In this document: in pieces, positions 8,218-12,400 of the stretch
How positions within the stretch are numbered: position 1 is the first letter of the stretch
How the letters are laid out: each line of letters begins with the position of its first letter
Assembly (NCBI GenBank): GCA_964487355.1
Contig: CAZAPS010000041.1
Location: 1 to 12,400, forward strand
Source: JAXGYX01 sp964487355
GTDB taxonomy: Bacteria; Bacillota; Clostridia; Saccharofermentanales; Fastidiosipilaceae
Length of the DNA stretch: 12,400 nt
Direction of reading: 5' to 3'
The notes under the pieces: generated by a model
What the model was told of the DNA's origin: nothing
Databases searched by the model: none
The model's input: only the letters and a program-made list of their open reading frames with translations
Position numbers and translations under genes: made by a program

Positions 8218-8382
8218 ATGAAAGCGATCACAATTATTATAGGGGTGCTGATCGCCGTCTATGTTGGCTATCTGATTTATCGTCAAATTAAAAACGTCAA
8301 AGCGGGAAACTACTGCGGCAGCTGTTCGGGCTGTCCCTCCGCGAACGAATGTGGACCCGGTAAGTCGTCCAATAAAACTTGA
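8218..8382 (+). CDS. FeoB-associated Cys-rich membrane protein
   Basis: Small gene encoding 54 residues. One N-terminal membrane helix (about 4-21, ITIIIGVLIAVYVGYLIY) is followed by a basic stretch and a Cys cluster, CGSCSGCPSANEC (C-x2-C-x2-C-x5-C). This is the architecture of the Firmicutes family found just after feoB, thought to help with iron handling at the membrane; its exact role is not established. Start ATG 8218 is preferred to ATG 8212 because AGAGGTG (8205-8211) lies 6 bases before it and runs up against 8212. It begins 62 bases after the feoB stop and is followed by the terminator of the feo block. Confidence 0.9.
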   Translation: MKAITIIIGVLIAVYVGYLIYRQIKNVKAGNYCGSCSGCPSANECGPGKSSNKT

Positions 8383-8408
8383 CGGGACACCCTTCACTAT
8401 CAATCATT

Positions 8409-8454
8409 GACCGCCACTCGGAGACATCGTTTTCCGGTTGGCGGTCTTATTTTT
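8409..8454 (+). terminator. Intrinsic terminator of the feo block
   Basis: An 8-bp stem GACCGCCA (8409-8416) with TGGCGGTC (8439-8446), extendable inward after one mismatch, followed by TTATTTTT. It lies 27 bases after the Cys-rich gene. Confidence 0.88.
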
Positions 8455-8508
8455 AAAAAACTGACGATTGACGTAAAATGTTTGTCATCAAAATGATATG
8501 TTTCTTCG

Positions 8509-8537
8509 TTGACAGGACACTATATCAATGGTAAATT
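8509..8537 (+). promoter_or_regulatory. Promoter of the riboswitch-nrdDG transcript
   Basis: Perfect -35 TTGACA (8509-8514), 17-base spacer, and TAAATT (8532-8537, four of six consensus bases) as the -10. Transcription would start near 8544, just before the riboswitch. Confidence 0.6.
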
Positions 8538-8560
8538 TATCATCACTATACAACATATTG

Positions 8561-8763
8561 TGCTTTCAGGCGACGCGCGACGGATTCAATCCGGCGCATG
8601 TCTTAAAAAGGAAACAGGTTAGACGCCTGTGCGGTCCCGCCGCCGTAATGCTTAGCGACGCTTACAGATCCACTGAGGAGACTTGGGAAGGGTAGGCCGG
8701 AAGCAGAGCCGGAAGACTTGCCAGAAAGTTACCCGTGTCACGGAAGATGACAAGGAGCGGGTT
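8561..8763 (+). promoter_or_regulatory. Cobalamin riboswitch (RF00174-type)
   Basis: RNA aptamer for adenosylcobalamin or a related cobamide in the leader of nrdD. Recognisable elements in order: AAAAGGAAACAGGT (8605 onward), GCGGTCCCGCCGCCGTAA (from about 8630), CCACTG (8671 onward), TTGGGAAGGG (8685 onward), and the B12 box AGCCGGAAGACTTGCC (8707-8722). After the box, ACCCG (8731-8735) pairs with CGGGT (8758-8762) around an inner TGTCA/TGACA stem. A terminator follows immediately, so ligand binding is expected to stop transcription before nrdD. The outer boundaries are approximate. Confidence 0.92.
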
Positions 8764-8793
8764 CGTGAGACATCTCTCACGTTCTCTCTTTTT
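8764..8793 (+). terminator. Riboswitch expression-platform terminator
   Basis: A 7-bp stem CGTGAGA (8764-8770) with TCTCACG (8775-8781), 4-base loop, and a pyrimidine tail TTCTCTCTTTTT. It sits between the B12 aptamer and the nrdD ribosome site (8801-8807), the position of a conditional terminator. Confidence 0.82.
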
Positions 8794-8813
8794 GTTCAAG
8801 AAGGGAGTTTTTT

Positions 8814-11105
8814 ATGAAAACATTCACAGCGATCGCGCAAAGTCCGCGACAGGTGATCAAACGAGACGGAACGTTGGTTCCGTTTGATTATTTCAAAATC
8901 AGACAGGCGATGGCGAAGGCCAACGCCAATGTGCCAAGTGAGACCTTGACCGACGAGGAACTGGATGACTTGACCGCTCAGGTCGTCGCCGAGCTGGATC
9001 TTGAATTCAATCCGGATGTCGAACGGATTCAGGATATTGTCGAGATCACGCTGATGGAAAACGGCGTGTCCCTGACAGCGAAGGCATACATTTTGTATCG
9101 TTCGGAGCGCGCCAAGCGCCGTGAACAAAAGAACACATTGATGGAGACCTTCAAAAAGCTGTCTTACTCAGACGCCTCTGACGCCGATATCAAACGTGAA
9201 AACGCCAATGTCGATGGTGACACGGCGATGGGCATGATGCTCAAATTTGGCTCCGAAGCGTCAAAATCCTTTATCGACGACTCTGTTTTACCCGAGGACA
9301 TGATGCGGGGCCACCAGGTCGGCGACATTCACATCCACGACAAGGATTTTTATCTATTGACCGAGACCTGCTGCCAAATTGATTTGGATCAGCTTTTTAA
9401 AGGCGGGTTTTCGACCGGCCATGGCTATCTGAGAGAGCCGCAGAGCATAGAAAGCTATGCCGCGCTCGCCTGTATCGCGATTCAGGCGAATCAAAATGAG
9501 ATGCATGGTGGACAGTCCATCCCCAATTTTGAGCAAGTCATGGCGCGGGGCGTCCACAAGACGACCCGCAAGCATATGGCGAACCTGCTCGATGAGTATC
9601 AGGTATTTATGAAGGACAATGAGTTGTCTGACAGCGAGGCCGACCGGCTGTTGAGCCATGATTATGACGACCTGGTGGATGCGCTCGCGGCGGTTGACAA
9701 GGGAGAGGAGGCTGTCGGAGAACAGGCGAGCATGCTGTTGGAGCTGGTCAAGGCAAGGGTTGAGCGTTCGACCTACCAGGCGATGCAGGCGCTGATCCAC
9801 AACCTGAACACCATGAACTCCAGAGCCGGCGCGCAGGTTCCATTTAGCTCAATCAACTATGGAACGGGAACTTCTCATGCCGCCCGACTGGTGATGGAGC
9901 AGCTGTTGCGGGCGACAGAGGACGGTCTGGGCAATGGCGAGACGCCCATCTTTCCGGTACAGATCTTCAAGGTGAAAGATGGTGTCAACAGTGGTCCGAA
10001 CGATCCGAACTACGATATCTTTCAACTGGCGATCCGCGTCTCCGCCAAGCGTTTGTTTCCGAATTTCAGCTTTCTTGACGCGCCTTTCAACCTGCAGCAT
10101 TATCGTGAAGGCGATGACAACACCGAAGTCGCCTATATGGGCTGCCGCACCCGGGTGCTGGCCAACGTCTACGACCCCAACAACGAGGTTTCCAAAGGGC
10201 GTGGAAACCTGAGCTTCACGTCAATCAATCTGCCTCGCCTGGGCATCGAGGCGCGCGGCTCACTCGATCGCTTCTTTGAGCTGCTGGACAAAAAGATTGA
10301 TCTCGTGTTTCGCCAATTGCGTCATCGTTTCGAGATTCAAAAGCGCAAGTTCAAACGCAACTATCCGTTTTTGATGGGTCAGGGTATTTGGCTGGAATCT
10401 GAGACTTTAGGAACCGATGAGGAAATCGAGCGCGTGCTGCGCCATGGCACCTTGTCGATGGGCTTCATTGGACTGGCCGAAACACTGGTGGCGTTGACCG
10501 GTAGGCATCACGGCGACTCAAAGGAGAGTCAGGCGCTGGGTCTGCGCATCGTCGGACACATGCGGCAAAGATGTGATGAGCGATCACAGGAAGAACAGTT
10601 GAACTATACATTGCTCGCCACTCCGGCGGAAGGCCTTTCGGGGCGATTCGTCAAGATGGACAGGGAGCGATATGGCCGGATGCCGGGGATCACCGACCGT
10701 GAGTTTTACACCAATTCATTTCATATCCCGGTCTACCACGAAATTGGAGCGATTGAGAAAATCGATCTTGAAGCGCCCTATCACGCGTTGACCAACGCCG
10801 GACACATCACCTATGTCGAGCTGGATGGCGATCCGACTTACAATCTGTCGGTGTTTGAAGCGCTGATCCTGCATATGAAGGACGCGGGGATTGGATTTGG
10901 CTCGATCAACCACCCGCTGGACCGCGATCCCAAGTGTGGATTCTCCGGTGTGATTGGCGATGTCTGCCCGCGCTGCGGGCGTGAGGAGACCGCACAGGAG
11001 CCATTTGATCGGATCCGTAGGATCACGGGCTATCTGGTTGGCACCTTGGATCGTTTCAATGACGCCAAGCGGGCGGAGGTCGGCGAAAGGGTCAAGCATG
11101 GCTGA
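8814..11105 (+). CDS. nrdD: Anaerobic (class III) ribonucleoside-triphosphate reductase
   Basis: Oxygen-sensitive glycyl-radical enzyme that reduces ribonucleoside triphosphates to dNTPs in the cytoplasm, 763 residues. An ATP-cone (about 12-105, from VIKRDGTLVPFDYFKI) gives allosteric activity control. The catalytic barrel contains GDIHIHDKDFY (170-180), TCCQIDL with C186/C187, NSRAGAQVPFSSINYGT (335 onward), and MGCRTR with C444, presumed to be the thiyl-radical cysteine. A C-terminal zinc-binding region shows three cysteines (C708, C718, C721), with Asp three residues before the first. The glycyl-radical motif RITGY (G739) lies 25 residues from the end, as expected. AAGGGAG (8801-8807) precedes the ATG. 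It is preceded by the cobalamin riboswitch and overlaps nrdG by 8 bases. Confidence 0.97.
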   Translation: MKTFTAIAQSPRQVIKRDGTLVPFDYFKIRQAMAKANANVPSETLTDEELDDLTAQVVAELDLEFNPDVERIQDIVEITLMENGVSLTAKAYILYRSERAKRREQKNTLMETFKKLSYSDASDADIKRENANVDGDTAMGMMLKFGSEASKSFIDDSVLPEDMMRGHQVGDIHIHDKDFYLLTETCCQIDLDQLFKGGFSTGHGYLREPQSIESYAALACIAIQANQNEMHGGQSIPNFEQVMARGVHKTTRKHMANLLDEYQVFMKDNELSDSEADRLLSHDYDDLVDALAAVDKGEEAVGEQASMLLELVKARVERSTYQAMQALIHNLNTMNSRAGAQVPFSSINYGTGTSHAARLVMEQLLRATEDGLGNGETPIFPVQIFKVKDGVNSGPNDPNYDIFQLAIRVSAKRLFPNFSFLDAPFNLQHYREGDDNTEVAYMGCRTRVLANVYDPNNEVSKGRGNLSFTSINLPRLGIEARGSLDRFFELLDKKIDLVFRQLRHRFEIQKRKFKRNYPFLMGQGIWLESETLGTDEEIERVLRHGTLSMGFIGLAETLVALTGRHHGDSKESQALGLRIVGHMRQRCDERSQEEQLNYTLLATPAEGLSGRFVKMDRERYGRMPGITDREFYTNSFHIPVYHEIGAIEKIDLEAPYHALTNAGHITYVELDGDPTYNLSVFEALILHMKDAGIGFGSINHPLDRDPKCGFSGVIGDVCPRCGREETAQEPFDRIRRITGYLVGTLDRFNDAKRAEVGERVKHG

Positions 11106-11793
11106 TTTTTGGGAACGCAAAATACGCGCCAGACAGCAAGTGGTCGAGCCGCGGCTGTGGCTGTCACGAAATCCGGATGTCGGTCATGCGGAGCTCCACG
11201 CGGAATTTCATCTGGAGACAGAGGCCGAGGTCCGCCCGCACTCTCGATTTGAGACACTGCGTCTGGCGTCGATGGTCGAAGGTTCCATTGTAGACGGCCC
11301 GGGCATGAGATTTGTGATTTTCGCTCAGGGCTGTCCGCACCGCTGTGTTGGCTGTCACAATCCACAGACCCATCTCTCGGTCGGTGGCCAGGCGATGACG
11401 GTGGAGCGGGTGCTGGCGGCGTATGACCGCCAGACCGCCTGCCGAGGCGTCACTCTTTCGGGAGGAGAACCGTTCATGCAGGCCGGGCTGTTCGCCCAAA
11501 TCGCGGACGCGGTTCACCAAAGAAGAGGAGACGTGATCACATATACGGGCTATCGTTTGGAATCACTTCGCGAGCGTGCAAAAACCGACAGTGGCGTGAA
11601 GGACTTGTTGGACAAGACGGACTTGCTGATCGATGGTCAGTTTGTGTTGGCGAAACGTTGTCTGGAGCTGCCGTTTGTCGGCAGCCTGAACCAACGCTTG
11701 ATCTCGCTGTCGATGTCCGGGGATCAATTGTTGGAGGATATACCGACTCCGGAGTCCTGTCCCGCGATTGAACGGGTGCTCACGGCCGATTGA
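11098..11793 (+). CDS. nrdG: Anaerobic ribonucleotide reductase activating protein
   Basis: Radical-SAM activase that installs the glycyl radical on NrdD using a [4Fe-4S] cluster and S-adenosylmethionine. The core starts near LRLASMVEGSIVDGPG (about 58) and contains the cluster motif C79-x3-C83-x2-C86 (CPHRCVGC), HNPQTH (87-92) and GGEP (122-125), then TYTGY and LLIDGQF. The protein is 231 residues, longer than the usual 155-180. About 55 extra residues form a charged N-terminus beginning MADFWERKIRARQQ. ATG 11098 is chosen because AAAGGG lies just upstream and it overlaps the nrdD stop by 8 bases, a typical coupled start. A shorter start at ATG 11272 would delete the extension but cut the first strand of the core. 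Confidence 0.95.
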   Translation: MADFWERKIRARQQVVEPRLWLSRNPDVGHAELHAEFHLETEAEVRPHSRFETLRLASMVEGSIVDGPGMRFVIFAQGCPHRCVGCHNPQTHLSVGGQAMTVERVLAAYDRQTACRGVTLSGGEPFMQAGLFAQIADAVHQRRGDVITYTGYRLESLRERAKTDSGVKDLLDKTDLLIDGQFVLAKRCLELPFVGSLNQRLISLSMSGDQLLEDIPTPESCPAIERVLTAD

Positions 11794-11883
11794 CGCGACG
11801 CGTACCGGTGAAGTTAGTCTGCACAAAAAATATTAATTATATCAGACATGATGCACAAAGTCGAAAATATTTTTGATTTGATA

Positions 11884-11912
11884 TTGACAAAAACACTCGT
11901 ACCCCATATAAT
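11884..11912 (+). promoter_or_regulatory. Perfect consensus sigma-A promoter
   Basis: TTGACA (11884-11889), a 17-base spacer, and TATAAT (11907-11912): both hexamers and the spacing are exactly consensus. Transcription should start near 11919. There is no recognised gene downstream. Confidence 0.85.
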
Positions 11913-11918
11913 GAATAC

Positions 11919-12280
11919 AAGCTCCAGGGAATACCAAACATTGAAGCTACCTTGAAAGCCAACCACCGTAAGATGAAAATCACGGAAACGACTATCAGTA
12001 ACTACTGTAATCTGCATTCCAAGGGTACGAGAGTATGGGAAGTTGAAGAAGTTGAGAGATTAGAAAAGCTTCCAGGAAAGAAAAAGCAGAGAAACGGAAA
12101 GTATTGAAGTTCAAACACAAACTGAAAAAGAATAACAAGACAACCAATCAAGACTGGAAACGGCAAGAAAAGAAGTCAAGTTATACCTAAGGAATGTGCA
12201 AGAATAAAAAGAAGTCGTTGAGAAGCGGAAGGCAAATGATGGGTAATGGAAATCAAGGGTTCGCTGGAGCCCTTTTTTTT
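11919..12280 (+). ncRNA. Candidate untranslated RNA of unknown family
   Basis: About 360 bases bounded by a perfect consensus promoter and a strong intrinsic terminator, without a convincing gene. From about 12030 it is strongly purine-rich (53 of 70 bases in 12041-12110) and has few self-complementary stretches. I do not see tmRNA, RNase P, SRP, 6S or tRNA signatures. One frame is open from 11877 to the TGA at 12105-12107; its only ATG (11973) would give 44 residues starting MKITETTISNYCNLH, rich in Lys/Glu and somewhat HTH-like, but no ribosome site precedes it and the open frame begins upstream of the promoter. It could therefore be a remnant of a gene rather than an RNA gene. The transcript is well supported; its nature is not. 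Confidence 0.45.
12255..12280 (+). terminator. Intrinsic terminator of the candidate RNA
   Basis: An 8-bp stem AAGGGTTC (12255-12262) with GAGCCCTT (12267-12274, one G-T pair), 4-base loop GCTG, then a run of eight T (12273-12280). Oriented for + strand transcription. No good terminator lies directly after nrdG, so it may also end nrdDG read-through. Confidence 0.92.
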
Positions 12281-12301
12281 GTCCAAAAATAGTTGTAAAT
12301 T

Positions 12302-12333
12302 AACCGCTCGCCTCAACTCGACGAGCGGTTTTT
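12302..12333. terminator. Second hairpin terminator, possibly bidirectional
   Basis: A 9-bp perfect stem AACCGCTCG (12302-12310) with CGAGCGGTT (12322-12330), then TTTTT on the + strand. On the opposite strand the bases leading into the hairpin are A-rich, as in terminators shared by converging genes. A gene on the - strand beyond the window edge could end here. The rest of the window to 12400 shows only T-rich sequence and a weak 5-bp hairpin (12359-12378). Confidence 0.7.
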
Positions 12334-12400
12334 GTGGTTTTTAGCGGTTCTATTCGTCAGACTGTTTCATCCGTCAGTCCGTTTTTATCAATTCGACAAT

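Noticed and set aside
11814..12017. 67-codon open frame on the - strand after nrdG
   Set aside because: It runs antisense across the perfect promoter, has no clear ribosome site, and gives no recognisable protein.
11877..12107. Open frame of 76 codons (44 from ATG 11973) as a real small gene
   Set aside because: No ribosome site before the ATG or the TTG at 11952, the frame opens upstream of the consensus promoter, and I recognise no family. Kept only as an alternative to the RNA interpretation.
1..12400. CRISPR arrays, insertion sequences, tRNA or rRNA genes
   Set aside because: No regularly spaced repeats, transposase motifs, terminal inverted repeats or cloverleaf signatures were seen on either strand.

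Overview
This window looks like a scaffold from a Gram-positive anaerobe of the Bacillota, most likely a Clostridia-type organism of moderate GC content. The reasons are strong AGGAG-type ribosome binding sites, a sortase-type wall-anchor signal, a SipW-type signal peptide, intrinsic hairpin-plus-T terminators, a Feo iron system with the small Cys-rich companion protein typical of Firmicutes, and an oxygen-sensitive class III ribonucleotide reductase. A run of 100 N (2830-2929) is a nominal assembly gap, so this is draft or metagenome-derived sequence. All confident genes are on the + strand.

Region 1 (1-4470) is a cell-surface operon. It holds a large von Willebrand factor A (VWA) adhesin-like protein, cut by the window edge and by the gap; a TasA/camelysin-like protein with a SipW-type signal peptide; and a secreted protein with a Thr/Pro-rich stalk and an IPRTG sortase signal. 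A strong terminator closes it. Together they suggest a wall-anchored fibre or adhesin. The dedicated signal peptidase and sortase are not in the window.

Region 2 (4614-5009) is a single small lipoprotein of unknown function. Region 3 (5119-8454) is an iron(II) uptake block: a short DtxR-family regulator with a consensus promoter and a perfect inverted repeat at its expected transcription start, then feoA with an unusual Arg-Gly repeat tail, feoB overlapping it, a 54-residue Cys-rich membrane protein, and a terminator.

Region 4 (8509-11793) is a cobalamin riboswitch with its own promoter and terminator, controlling nrdD and nrdG (anaerobic ribonucleotide reductase and its radical-SAM activase). 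NrdDG does not need B12, so the likely logic is that it is switched off when B12 supports another, B12-dependent reductase encoded elsewhere.

Region 5 (11794-12400) has no convincing gene. It carries a perfect consensus promoter (TTGACA, 17-base spacer, TATAAT), about 360 purine-rich bases, and a strong terminator followed by a second hairpin. This is the best candidate for something undescribed: a small untranslated RNA of unknown family, or the remnant of a small gene.
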